DNA of 64,000 nt from Pelomyxa schiedti. Its lineage: Eukaryota; Evosea; Pelobiontida; Pelomyxidae. Shown piece after piece: positions 23,392 through 34,020 of the stretch; positions within the stretch are counted from its first letter, which is position 1; each line of letters opens with the position of its first letter. The notes under the pieces are model-generated. The model saw only the letters and a program-made list of their open reading frames with translations. It was not told the DNA's origin and did no database searches. The stretch is from NCBI GenBank assembly GCA_020536535.1, contig JAHLWZ010000810.1:62001-126000 (forward strand), in the 5' to 3' direction. The translations under genes and the position numbers were made by a program.

Positions 23392-26300
23392 TTAGAAGAA
23401 TGACCTCACTTTTCGCTTCTTCCACATTTGTTTTTGCCTGCTCTCCTTGTTGGTCTCACATTGCTGCTGCTCAAGTTCATGCATGATTTTCCGCTTGCTC
23501 TCCTCACGCTCCTGCTTCTCGCGGATTGCATCCTTCCGCTTCAGTTCGGCGATGAACAGGGAGTCGCGGTGGAGCTCCTTGTTTGTGAGCTTGAGCTCCT
23601 TTCGCTTCTTTTCCTTGAGCTTCTTTAGCTGTATGGTCTGGGCCTCGGGGTTCCCGGTGGTGTCTGTGTAGAGTGATATCTTGTCCCTCAGAGTAAGATC
23701 CTGTAGTTTTGGCGTGTGCATGGGGAGCGGTGCAGGGTTTCTTCTGGGAAGCGTGGAAAATCCGAGCTGAATGCGGGACTTTTCACGTTCTTCTTCCACT
23801 TCGTAGTGGGCAACGATGTGCAAGAAGTTGTTGATTTTGTCTCTCGTCGATGTTGGTAGAATGTACTTTTTAACTTGCTCTGATCCGGTTCCTTCTGCAC
23901 AGTCATCTTGCGTAACAAGCTTTGCAAGTAACTGCCGGTGTGTGTGGAAAACCCCACCACCACAATGGTAAAGAGGCGGGAGTAAGGCATTTGTAGGCAA
24001 CACGGGATTTGAAGTATCTAGGGTGTACTGTTTCTCAAATAATAGCAGAAGATCAAGGCACATATCCAAGCATTGAAGAGTAAAAGTGTTGCTTGCTAAG
24101 GGCATTTCCGTTGATGTTACTGGTAGCTGGAACTTGGTGGGTGTTGGTGGGGGGGCTTTACAAATCCCAAATGTCAGGAGCCCTGGCGAAGTATCAATCA
24201 GGGAAGGCATATCAGAAATCTGTTTCACTGCTTGAGGTCTAATATGGTCCTTGTCATATGTAATTCTTTTCCCCTTGTTCCTTCTAATTACTTCTGACGA
24301 ACTGGGCTCGTCAGTTTCACTATCACTGAAGTTTGTGTTTAGAAGTGTCACTGAGGAATCAGGACTGTCAGGGATCTCAGCCTCCTCAACGTTTTTGCGT
24401 TTCTTTCCTGCAAGCACCTCTGGTTCTTCAGAGGTTTGGCCGGAAGGTAGACCTTCACACAACAAATGCAAAATACATGCCAAGAAGTTCAGTACCTCGG
24501 GGACAAACTTGTGAGACTGTTTTATGTAATGCAGCAGTGTTGTACAAGCGAGAAATCCGGAAATAATTCCTCCTGTATTACGTATTGGACACATGCAAAG
24601 ACTTTGGGATAATATCAGCATTGCGGGGGTACAAATACTGTGTCTCATGTCAGTGCACGAGAACATGTCTGAAAATAATTTCAGTAGTAGGAAGTCTCTC
24701 ACTGTGGGCCAGTGTAATTTGCTTACTACGCCAAAAATTCGTTTTAAGTGGTCATGTGCATAGGCAGGTGCCCCAGCAGGGCGAAGGGGTGGAAGAGGAG
24801 TTTGCGGCTGTTCTTCCCCCCTTTGTTGTCTGTTTCTCAGCTCTATCTTGTTTCTCCTGTCTGCTTCTTCAAAAGCTTCCTTGTTTTTCTGTGCAAGTTC
24901 GTGGGAAGTTGAGGTATAGGGCTCCAGCTCTTTGGAAAGAAATAGGAGAACGCGGGTAAGTGAGTTGAGTTCTTCCATGGTTCCAGAGACATAGAACCTC
25001 TCCAGTAAAACGGAGAAGAATACTGCAATTTCAGATGTGTTTTGCGGCTTTAACGTTGGGTGATGCCCGATAAATATTCTTCTGGCCACTAATTCGTGTT
25101 GATCAGTTGGAAGTGATTTGATTATGTCTGCGTATTCCTCAAGGTTCTTGGGAACCGTGTCGAAATTGAAAGGAAGTTGCAAACTCCTAATATCCAAATC
25201 AGTCAGTACTCGCCTCCTTGTCTGAGTGTCATCTTCAGGTTTTTTTGATGTCTTGTTCTCATCGAACTTTTCAGAAACAAGAACATCCAAAGCAGTGCCC
25301 CATGCCCCTGCGTTAAATTTGTCCTTCTTTGACGGATTGGTATTGTCGTTCAGAATGCGCTCCGCCTCAGCAAGTTCGGTCCATCTGGCTTCATCCATTC
25401 CCTCACTTTTCATTCGTTCTAATCTCTGCTGCTCTAACTTTCTAAGTTGTTCTTGTTGCATTTTGGCGATTTCCACTGGTGATTTTACTTTGTCAGCAGC
25501 TGGTGCTGTAGATTCAAACGTGAGCTCTCGAACAAGTTGGTCATACTCAGCGTCCTTATTAACACTTGGTGTCGTCTGTGTTGTTGCAGTGGTAGTTGCA
25601 CCTGTGGATGTTGTTGATGGAGTTGGAGTTGCTGGGGTTGGGTCTGGCTCATTTGGAGTGTCACTTTTTTTTCTACGTGCAAGTAGGTCAGAAAACCCTT
25701 GGAGCTGGGAAAATTCGTCATCCAGTTGTGCAGTTAGTTGAGCTCTCTGTTCTCTATCTTTAGCACGTTCTGCACGAGCTAACTTTGACTTGGCAATAAT
25801 TTCATCATATACGTCCCTGGAGAGGCACTGTTGGATGAAATTGTTTGAATAGCTTATTGAATGCACATTTATCAATAAATTTCTATGCTCTTACTTGGCA
25901 GATTTGCGCTTGTCATCTTCATCACCACCACCAAAATGCGCTTTACTAACCAAATCAGCACTCAAGTCATTATCTTCCTCTTCAGCCTGTGATTTTTTCC
26001 TAAGACCCCGAAAAATAAACAAGAAGCAAACCTGCACTTCAGGCAGAGCATTATAATCAAGAGGCTTGCCACCATGTGTGAATGAGATATCTCCAACATC
26101 CTCATCCCCATCAGTGAGGTTGTAACGGGCCGCTCGAACTTGGGCTTTGGAGGGTGCAAAACGCTCCTGATGCCATCGCAAAAGACGTTCGGTCTCGGTA
26201 GGTTCCATCTAACCAATCAAGGTGAGAAGGTGAAAGAGCTTCACTACTATAAAGTAAGTCATGAAAGCTCAATCAATCATTACCAAATACAGATAACACC

Positions 26301-26928
26301 CCACAAAAGAAAAAACAGAAAATATTGGCCGTACCACAGCAGGACCCAGTGAGGTACCACCCAGAATTGGGTTTTTTGCCCTGATTTTCTTCCTCATGTC
26401 CACAAACACATTCGACTTGCCGGTAGCCGCGGACACATACTCAGGCAGCAGTTTACTCCTCCTCTCCTCGAACCCCTTGGTCTGCCCCTTCACCCTCCCC
26501 TGCTTTGATTTCCCCCCCGCTCCCTTGGGCCCCTTCTCGCCCCTCGCGGCGCCCCCCGCCTCCTTGTTGGCCGCGGCGCCCCCCGCTGCGGGCGCGGAGC
26601 CCTTTTTCGCGGCCCCAGGGCGCTCCCGCGTGTAGCCGCTGCTGAGGCGCTCGCCCACGACGCGCTTGCTGCCCATGGCCTTGGCGACTCCCCCGCCCTT
26701 GGGGCCTCGCGCGCCGCTGCCCAGGCCCCCTCGCGCCGGCCCGTCGTGCTCCTGCGTGACCTGCTGGGAGAGCGCGGCGACCTCCTCGTCCAGGCGGTGC
26801 ATACGGCCGCCGAGGTCCGACTTCGGCTTGGGCTTCGCCGCCCCTGCTCGCCGCGACGCGTCGTGGACGGACTTGGCGGCGCCCTTTATCTTGTGCTTGC
26901 CCCCTTTGTGCGCCTTGTGCTGCGGCAT
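23392..26928 (-). CDS. NOP14: NOP14, small-subunit processome protein
   Basis: Nucleolar factor for 18S rRNA maturation and 40S assembly. The start at 26928 (MPQHKAHKGGKHKIKG) opens a basic Ala/Gly/Lys-rich, G+C-rich first exon that ends with FEERRSKLLPEYVSAA and RKKIRAKNPILGGTS. Exon 2 (26208-25890) carries LLRWHQERFAPSKAQVRAAR and LTDGDEDVGDISFTHGGKPL, the NOP14 N-terminal signature. An intron of about 60 nt near 25830-25893 then joins to DVYDEIIAKSKLARAERAK and an uninterrupted ~800-residue exon with QLPFNFDTVPKNLEEYADII, a long armadillo-like middle, and the typical basic end (LKKLKEKKRKELK...WKKRKVRSFF) stopping at 23392. Domain order and length match NOP14/UTP2. The first intron is about 130 nt. 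Confidence 0.9.
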
Positions 26929-27500
26929 TAGAGTGTAATTTCCAATGAGCAACTGCAAACAGCCCAATAAACTGATTTTCCGGTAAAATAAGCTTGCCTC
27001 AGACAGACATCGCGGCACGCAACTGTCAGGCAGTCCACTTCCTGCCCTTGTTCTCTGCCATGGGCCTTGTTTCCTTTTTAGTCTAAAAAAAACACATCGA
27101 AGAGCAGATGATGTCATGAAAAAGGCTGGAAGTAACATTCCTGAAGGTAAAAGTGCTATTGTGTGCTGTGCATTTGCACACAGTATTACTTGTGTTAAGA
27201 GTCTTGGAAGACTCCTAACACAAGCTATGCAAATACACAGCACCACACAATAACCACCTTGACCTTAAGGATGTAACTTCAGCCTCTTGGATGACATTCA
27301 GTCCTCCTTGGTTTCTGACACACGCTGTCCCTACTTTGTTTTTTCTTTTATAATTTTTTTATATCTTTCTAACCACCCTGCACGGCTCCCACCACACATG
27401 CAAAAAAATCAGAAAACCCTTGGACAATTAGTCATCATTCTAACCTCGACTTGGAAATTTGTGATCGTCACCAACCTAAAAGTTTGGTGGCGGTTTGAAG
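26929..27500. promoter_or_regulatory. Divergent intergenic region holding a long inverted repeat
   Basis: 572 nt between NOP14 (minus) and an intronless plus-strand gene. It should contain both promoters. Its striking content is the ~190-nt imperfect inverted repeat at 27111-27297, listed separately. No conserved coding sequence was seen; a minus-strand open frame through this region is best read as chance. Confidence 0.5.
27111..27297. repeat. Long imperfect inverted repeat (fold-back hairpin)
   Basis: Left arm 27111-27205 and right arm 27208-27297 are reverse complements with roughly 80% identity by eye, separated by only two bases (GG at 27206-27207). The inner 17 bp (27189-27205 against 27208-27224) match with one mismatch. 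Farther out, shared blocks are ATGTCAT, AGGCTG, AAGT-ACAT, CCT-AAGGT, TATTGTGT and GCTGTG-ATTTGCA, with small gaps; an ~8-nt insertion sits in the left arm near 27180-27188. The shape fits a fold-back MITE, an inverted duplication, or a transcribed hairpin such as a small-RNA precursor. No target-site duplication was obvious. Confidence 0.85.
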
Positions 27501-28781
27501 ATGATGAGACAACCGCAGCACACTGTTTCGCTGAAGGCACGGGACCAGTTCGCATCGTTGTTGGCGTCGACACACCCTCGTTGTGGTCGTGGTGATGGTC
27601 ACCAACACGGTTTGGTTATCCGAGTTGTGTGGGAGTACTGCATTGGGGTGACCAGGCTTTTCTGTGTGCCCAGCATGGATTGCGTGGCTCAATTCAGAGT
27701 GTCTGACGTTCTGGGTTCCGTCGTCGGCGGTGTTGGCGAAGATGATGATGAGGTGGTTCAGTGGGTGGGCGGGCCCGTCACTGCCCTCCGTGTGATCAAC
27801 GCGAACCACTGCAACGTTGTTGAGTCTGCGTTCCATGTTGACGGCTCCACATTGTCGTTCTACCTCAGGAACATTTGGAGCAATGAGCGATTGTTCCTGG
27901 CGAGGGACTGTGAGCTGGCCGATAAAACTGCACTGAATGCGAAGTGGTTTGTTCTCCTGAGAGCTACAACGCGGAACCTGCTGATTGCATCAACAACAGC
28001 CGCGGTGGAACGAGGTTCACAAGATATCTTCCCATGTGCCCCTATTGTTGAAGTGCCCGTACCCATCACTGATGATCATGGTGATCGCGCCCTTATCAAG
28101 TTCTTTCTCAACCACTGGCGCCACGACGAAGGTATATTGTGCATTGAGAAAAGTGGCCCCAAACCAGGGACAACAGGAGATGATGTCTGGACCGTGGAGC
28201 TGACAAGGGTTGACCTTGCCCAAACGTGGACATCAAAAGGATTGACAGTGCTGGATTGCACAAGGTTCTCATTGGACGTTGTTCAGCACGTGGGTGATGC
28301 CTTGGTTATGCTCAAAAGAAATGGTTCACGTGCTTTCATTCTGTCTGCAAGCCATCAATCCACGCGGAGGCAGAAACAAGTCATCCATGCTGGTTCTGCT
28401 GTTTTTGTTTTGCCTCGTCCAAGCAGTGCACAAGGAGATGATTGGGAAGTTTCCCTCTCACAGCTGAATGAATCCCTCTTCTGTGTTGCAACCATGTCGC
28501 ACTATGGCTTGTGTCCCCAGTCTTTGGCAATCTGGGATGTCAACCACCTCACCAGCTACACAGCTGGGCCCCTGAGAACAATCGAGCTGAGCGCCTCGGT
28601 TCATGAAATCTTCGCAGAGGGAGGCCTGCTTCTCAGCAGAGGTGATAACTGGGGAAACTGTGACATTGTGGTTACTGAACCGTCGACTGGGGCGCTCATT
28701 CTGACCCTCTCTGGTAGAACTGGGCAGCAACCACTGGCTCTCGCCTTCTCTGTCTCGACAAACAACAAAAGCTATTACTAA
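27501..28781 (+). CDS. Intronless orphan protein (~426 aa)
   Basis: A single uninterrupted frame from the ATG at 27501 (MMRQPQHTVSLKARDQF) to TAA at 28779-28781, in a window where almost every other gene is split by many introns. The protein is soluble with no signal peptide or membrane span. It has alternating beta-like segments (LIRVV-type strands early, VFVLPRPSS, LAIWDVNHLTSY, CDIVVTEPSTGALILTLSG) that could form a beta-propeller, but this is inference from texture only. An early cysteine-containing STHPRCGRG segment may be characteristic. I do not recognise the family. The lack of introns could mean a retrocopy or a lineage-specific expanded gene family. Confidence 0.75.
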   Translation: MMRQPQHTVSLKARDQFASLLASTHPRCGRGDGHQHGLVIRVVWEYCIGVTRLFCVPSMDCVAQFRVSDVLGSVVGGVGEDDDEVVQWVGGPVTALRVINANHCNVVESAFHVDGSTLSFYLRNIWSNERLFLARDCELADKTALNAKWFVLLRATTRNLLIASTTAAVERGSQDIFPCAPIVEVPVPITDDHGDRALIKFFLNHWRHDEGILCIEKSGPKPGTTGDDVWTVELTRVDLAQTWTSKGLTVLDCTRFSLDVVQHVGDALVMLKRNGSRAFILSASHQSTRRQKQVIHAGSAVFVLPRPSSAQGDDWEVSLSQLNESLFCVATMSHYGLCPQSLAIWDVNHLTSYTAGPLRTIELSASVHEIFAEGGLLLSRGDNWGNCDIVVTEPSTGALILTLSGRTGQQPLALAFSVSTNNKSYY

Positions 28782-30585
28782 GATTGGGGAATATTGAGTT
28801 GAGTGCGTGCCTTGGCCAGCCTTCTTTTTTTTGAAGTAGCACGTAATAACGTAATAATTTGAGGCAATCACCAAGCTCCTCCACATCAACAAACGAAGAA
28901 AATTCCCTCAGAAATTCAACAAGAAGCAGCTCTCCACCCACGTCACCTGTTGCCACACAAAGTCCCCAAAACTAAGAACCCAAGGATCTTCGACCAAGCC
29001 CTTCCTACGAGGAATCTTCAAAACTGGACTGCCCCTCCGAAAAGCATGGCCCGTTCCAAGACTCATTGACAGGTCAAACACTTCCTGTGCCATAAAACGG
29101 TTTCGTTAATTCAACCCCAAAGAATCCATCTCAAATTCTTTAGGATCAAAAAGGGATGTGGGAATAGCAACTGGGTCGCGTGTGTGCCGGCACAGGAGGG
29201 ACCACACATCCTCAGGCATGTTTAGAGCTATTGTGTTGGCCATTTCCACATACACTCTATTAACATCAGGGAGCATCTGGAACAGTGGATAAATGCTTGG
29301 AAGATGTTAGTGGTGCACAGAGAAAAGGATAAAAACCTGGGTTGGGCCAGAATTTCTGTTCTGTTGAGTACGAGTTGAGCCACGCAAGTAGGCACAGACA
29401 GGTGGCATCCAAAGGCAAAGAAGAAGTCCCACAAATAGAGAACCTGCTCAAAGGGAGGTGTGGATGCGCACAGACAGAATAATGCTGCATATATATTTCA
29501 TGGAAGTGAGTTCGTTGGGGGTAAGAGAGGAAGGGTAGGAAGTGAGGAGGTGCTGAAGAAGTTCAAACAACGTTGGAGCACTAAGACAGGTGAGAAACGC
29601 TTGGCCTTGAGGTTATTATACAACTGAAGATCGACTTGCTTGAGTATCACGGTAAAGAGCTATTACCATGTAAATAAGATATAATGCAGGGTTGTTGCAA
29701 AAGAAATTACTTTGGTAGCAGTGTGTGCACCTACTAGGGCCGGATTAAAATACATTGGAATGTGATGGAAAATTAAAACACAAAATGTGTGAAAGGCATC
29801 CAGTTCTGTGGGAGGAGGGTGAGGCTTAATGGGAAACAGGATTTTGAAACCTGGCATAACATGCAGGAGGCATCCAGCTATCAAGTTCATTCCTTGAATG
29901 TACCCTTGTACCTTGGTTTTACTTTCAGGTATTGAATGTACAAAGGCATTCAGAAGTCTCCGAAGTTTAGGAGTAGAGGCATTGGAATTGTAAACCTTTT
30001 TCAAGATAAGGTACAAAAAAACAAGACAAGATGTGGCAAGGTTGATGGGTTTCAAAAAAACAAAAAAAAAAAAAAAAGTACAGGATCATGGGCAAATGTC
30101 CTCTCCAGATCTCTCTCAATGATCTCAAAATCGCTTTGAGGTGCAGGCCCCCTTCTAATAAGAGCTACATATCTGGTTTTTTTTTTTTTTTTTTAAGGTA
30201 GTTGTTAAAAACCAAAAAAAAACCAAAAACGCAACTGGTCAGCACTGACAGTCCTGACACCCAGCAGTGCCTTCCATATCCTGCCCCTCAAGCTGCACCT
30301 CGTGTCTGTGCCCGTTATCTCCTCGGTCGACTGCCTGGGCACCCCCTCCATCAGCACCATCGTCCTCAGCTCGTGCAGCTTCTCCACCGCCCTCTCCGGG
30401 TGGTCGTTGGCCGCCGCCAGCGTCGCCTCGTACTTGTGCCGCAGGTGGTGCTCCCCCCGCGACGTCGGCACCCGCGCTACCCCCCCGAACGCCCCAGACG
30501 CGCTCTGTTGCAGCGCCGTGGCCGCCATCGATGACGATGATGTGGTCGGCCCAACGCCCGCTCCAGGCACCGTGGCTGCTGCCAT
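28778..30585 (-). CDS. TBC-domain RabGAP, BUB2-like
   Basis: The start at 30585 (MAAATVPGAGVGPTTSSSS) opens a G+C-rich exon with LHELRTMVLMEGVPRQSTEE and SLRGRIWKALLGVRTVSA, the BUB2/TBC entry motif. An intron containing poly-A/T runs (about 30183-30235) follows. Downstream exons contain FEIIERDLERTFAHDP (arginine finger, IxxDxxR pattern), LRRLLNAFVHSIPES, VQGYIQGMNLIAGCLLHVMP (the YxQ glutamine finger), ELDAFHTFCVLIFHHIPMYF, and a C-terminal helix VEELGDCLKLLRYYV. Both catalytic fingers are present, so GAP activity is plausible. BUB2 regulates mitotic exit in fungi; other TBC proteins act in traffic. The exact stop is uncertain: a splice before a TAG near 28778 is favoured, otherwise the frame reads to 28696, antisense to the end of the neighbouring orphan gene. 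Confidence 0.75.
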
Positions 30586-30696
30586 TCGAAGAAAAATTGT
30601 TTTCTGAGGAACGATGCAACAAATTTTAGTAAAGTGGCCAGCTGTGTACCGGCAGATACTGATGGATTGAGAGTTTCTTACAGCTACGAGCTGTAG

Positions 30697-30755
30697 ACAA
30701 GCACACTGCCCTCTTTGGTACGGTAAAAGAGTCCACCAACTCTTTCCCGAGATTT
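30697..30755. repeat. Direct repeat copy 1 (59 bp)
   Basis: Matches 31123-31181 with one mismatch over 59 bp, spaced 426 bp start to start. Each copy contains a short palindrome, AAAGAGT-CCACCA-ACTCTTT, that could form a 7-bp stem hairpin. Confidence 0.9.
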
Positions 30756-30960
30756 CTTATGCCTGCTTGCTTGCCTGTTCCCGCTGCTGCTACTACTAGC
30801 TAGAGTCAATCCCCATCATCTAGGAGGCACGCCAACACACCACCCTGGAACTTGAACTGATTCCACACTTGTAGAAAACGATTCAAAGTAGCAGCCAATT
30901 TATCTTTCAATCGTCTCTGGTCACGTTGCAGTCCAGGTAACGTAGAGCTAGCGTGTCGCA

Positions 30961-31000
30961 GGTTATCACGTCGTGGCACCCATGCGGCGACTTGATAACC
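30961..31000. repeat. 40-nt hairpin between the direct repeats
   Basis: Arms GGTTATCA-x-GTCG and CG-GCGAC-x-TGATAACC are reverse complements over about 13 positions with one mismatch, closing an 11-14-nt loop. It sits inside the unit bounded by the 59-bp direct repeats. It may be structural RNA or a mobile-element remnant. Confidence 0.6.
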
Positions 31001-31122
31001 TGTAAAATGAAGGTTCAATAATTATTGTTGGGACAGTCAAGGGCTCGCTAACAAGTTGGAACCAGTTTATGGGAAGTCACAACAGCCCCCCGACACCCAG
31101 GCAGGGCGATCAGAGATAACTG

Positions 31123-31181
31123 CACAAGCACACTGCCCTCTTTGGTACGGTAAAAGAGTCCACCAACTCTTTCCTGAGATT
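31123..31181. repeat. Direct repeat copy 2 (59 bp)
   Basis: Second copy of the 59-bp repeat at 30697-30755, with one C/T difference near the 3' end. Flanking bases differ between the copies, so the repeat ends are sharp. Confidence 0.9.
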
Positions 31182-31260
31182 TAACTGCACGGCGGGACGA
31201 GAGAACAACCCTTGGACTGGGACAGCGCCCAATTTAGCATATCTCACTTTCTTTTTTTTT

Positions 31261-33826
31261 TTAAAAAAATGTTTTGTTTGTTAGTAATTCCACAAGCAGG
31301 ATCCTTCTTATGTTGGGCATGTCACTTTGCGAGAAAGTGAAGGGGCATTCTCGGCTTATGCACTCCGCGAACTTGCAGGCTTTTTGGGAGGGATCAATTA
31401 ATAACCAGGCAAATGATGGATGGAGGAAGACTCACCAAATACACCACAGTCAGACCCGTTTGTTTGCAGAGGGATAGTGTCAGGCTGGTAGAAGGGCCAA
31501 CCAGAAACATCAACGTCCACGTGCCTTGCCTTGGCTTCTGCTTCCAATAGATTCCTCAATAACTGTGGGAGTGTCGGTGCAGTAATTATGAGCATTAAAG
31601 TGCCCTCACTTGTAAGCAACGATCATTTGGTGAATGGAAAGAGTCGTAGTATTCAAATCGCTTGTCTCTGATGTTGATCACGGCTAGGCACCAGTGGTTG
31701 CCAGCTTATAGTTGTGTTGGTAAAACTGTTATAGTTGACACATTGTGGAGAATACATTGATGAATAGGAAATAGAAGCATGTCCATATTAAAGATGTCTA
31801 CTTTGCTTGACCATTTCTTGACTCTGTCATAACTCCTTGACAGCAGGGGGTAAAAGAAGGTGTTGAAAAAGTGGCAGTGCGGGAGGTCTTTAGACTTCCG
31901 TGACCGCTCCTGTAAAATTTCCATATACAAGTTGATCACTTCATCATTCAGCCAAGCACCAGGTTTCAGTGTTAGTATGTCGGCCTGAGTAAGACGCTCA
32001 GAAAACGCCTTAATATCTGCAGTTTTATCCTCATCGCGTTTTGATCCCAGGGCAATGGTAACAAGGCGTTGTTCTGATGTCGTAAGTGGGCGGGTTGATT
32101 GAGATCTTTTTGTGTTAGAAATGTGATTAATGAGTGAACTCTCACTTCAATTTTTTTATTCTCTCTTCCTCTTGTCTTTGCTGTTCCAAAACCCGCACCT
32201 TCAACTGTAATTTCCCCACCCGTGTTATTCATGATTTTAATTATGGCATTGGAAACCATGTTCATGACTACTTGTTCCCTGCGTTGGACAGCTTCTTCTT
32301 GAGAAATTTCTAGCTGTTTCAAACGGCGGTTCAAGTCATTCATTCTGATAGAAGTGAAAATTTGCGTCGAGTGAAGTGCAGGGTACCTTTCATCCATGAA
32401 TTCAGCCTTCCAGGAGTAGGAAGGGGGTAAAGTGGTGGATGCTCGTGGCAATGAAAAAGCTATCTTTACATCGGAAGTTTCTGGAATGGCAATAGACGTT
32501 TTGAGAGGAGTTGGTGGCTGGGTATCTGAGTCGCTGTCACTAATCACTATAACTTCACTTTCCTAGCACCATGTTAATGAACCTACGTGGACATTATATA
32601 TACTGGTAAGGGTTTTTTCTTTTCAGGACTGAGGGTTCTTTCAATTTCTTCCTCGAGTATCATGCCTACGATTAGTGAGACAAGCCGACACAAAGGAAAG
32701 GAGAATTACTTCGTGCCGTGATAGTGGAGTGCCTCAGAGGGGTAAATCTATTTGAATCAGACTACGTATGTTAACACTTGAAACAGTAAAGTGTCACTAC
32801 CAGTGTGCCCAAAAAATGATTTGGCGAGGAGACCTCATCTCCTTCCACTGAGCTAGCTGTACTAGAAAGCAGTCTTGGAGGTTCGTGCCTGCGTTGTGCT
32901 GGTGTTGATGGCGGGGTGTTTCTTAAGTAATTGGGGGCACCGATTCTCTCAGAATCAACTTCAGTGAATGACATTGTCGCATAGGTATCCCCTAAAGACG
33001 TGGAATGTGAAGAAACTGTTGATGCAACGTTTCCATTTGAAAGCGGTTGGTAGTGCAGTGATCGAGGGTCAACTGGAGCGTGGTTCTGAGGAGGAAAGGA
33101 ATCATCATGGGGAAAGCAATAGTCTACGGAACGGCTAAAAAGAAGACATTACCCAGGAGAAAGAGAATGATACTTACAAGTTGTGGCTGTTTTCTATGCC
33201 ATTCGGTACGATAATACTTGCAGCCTCTTGGCTGAGGGAAAGTGAGCGCTGGGTTCCTTCGTCAGTACTGTGATGGCGAGTTCGGAGGGGTGTTGAAGTT
33301 TGATAGTGGTTTCGGTTGGAAGGTGTAGTAGTAATTGAGGATTGGGTCACAGATGGTTTAGTTTTAGTGACCGTTTTTGTGGGAGTTGTGGTGACAAATG
33401 CTGTAGAAGTAGCAGACGACGTCGTGGTGTGTGACACTTGGTCCGAGAAAAGTACTGTAACGGGTTTCGATGGTGAAGCCCAGCTCATCAAATTGCCTGA
33501 ATAAAAGAATAGCTCCGTTAGTGCTATTATAATGTGTCATAGTAGTACGTACTGAAGAACTTGAGAGGTGATGTTATTGGTGCAAAGGCCTTCAAAACAC
33601 TGCTACTTGCTTTTGCCCAAGACGGAGAACTGACACGAGGAGGCTCCGAAACAGCGCGTTTAGCACGTTTTGGTGCCGGCGAAGTCGGCAAAGTGAGTGC
33701 CGAAGAGACTGTGGGTATGACTTCTTCTGCAGAGTCAACGGGTTCTTCGAGATCACCAAATGGATGCGATATAGCCGCTCGGTTGCGTTTCCTCCCCAAT
33801 GCCGATGGTGCCCGGTTCACGAACAT
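31261..33826 (-). CDS. Ulp1/SENP-type SUMO protease
   Basis: C48 cysteine protease that matures SUMO and removes it from targets. The start at 33826 (MFVNRAPSALGRKRNRAAIS) opens a long Ser/Thr/Pro-rich basic N-terminus (33826 to ~32600, nuclear-type), then a helical region with LNRRLKQLEISQEEAVQRR near 32330. The catalytic domain starts with LKPGAWLNDEVINLYMEIL near 31930. It contains HWCLAVI (catalytic His, ~31690), FEYYDSFHS (Asp, ~31650), and PLQTNGSDCGVF (oxyanion Gln and nucleophile Cys, ~31440). The end is AECISRECPFTFSQSDMPNI and the usual final helix, RRILLVELL, stopping at 31261. The full triad is present, so the enzyme should be active. At least six exons are needed. Confidence 0.9.
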
Positions 33827-34020
33827 CAGCACTCTTTTTTTTTCTTTTTTGGATCTGGACAAGAAAGAAAAGCCGTGCAGATCTGGCGGGCAATTAACTG
33901 CGACAGACGCCAAGGTGTCAATGAAAAAATGAACGAAGGAATCGTCCAGTCAGGCATAAATAAAAGAAAAAGCACAACAAAATCTTGTCTTGGCAAACGG
34001 TAGTGGCAAAAGGAGATGAA

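Larger units (their letters stand above)
30586..31260. other. 675-nt intergenic region with direct repeats and a hairpin
   Basis: Lies between the BUB2-like start (30585) and the Ulp1-like stop (31261). It contains a pair of 59-bp direct repeats and a 40-nt hairpin, listed separately. A minus-strand open frame at about 30806-31005 (containing VAAWVPRRDNLRHAS and LAATLNRFLQVWNQF) follows a good TTTTACAG acceptor but has no ATG. It could be an exon of an unfound transcript or chance. No tRNA cloverleaf or snRNA was recognised. Confidence 0.5.

Noticed and set aside
26269-27246. NOP14 start extended upstream into the inverted-repeat region
   Set aside because: The open frame continues upstream of 26928, but the sequence there is not NOP14-like and the MPQHKAHKGGKHKIKG start fits the family's basic N-terminus.
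30806-31005. Minus-strand open frame between the 59-bp repeats
   Set aside because: No ATG, no recognised domain and no clear partner exon; kept only as a remark in the intergenic entry.
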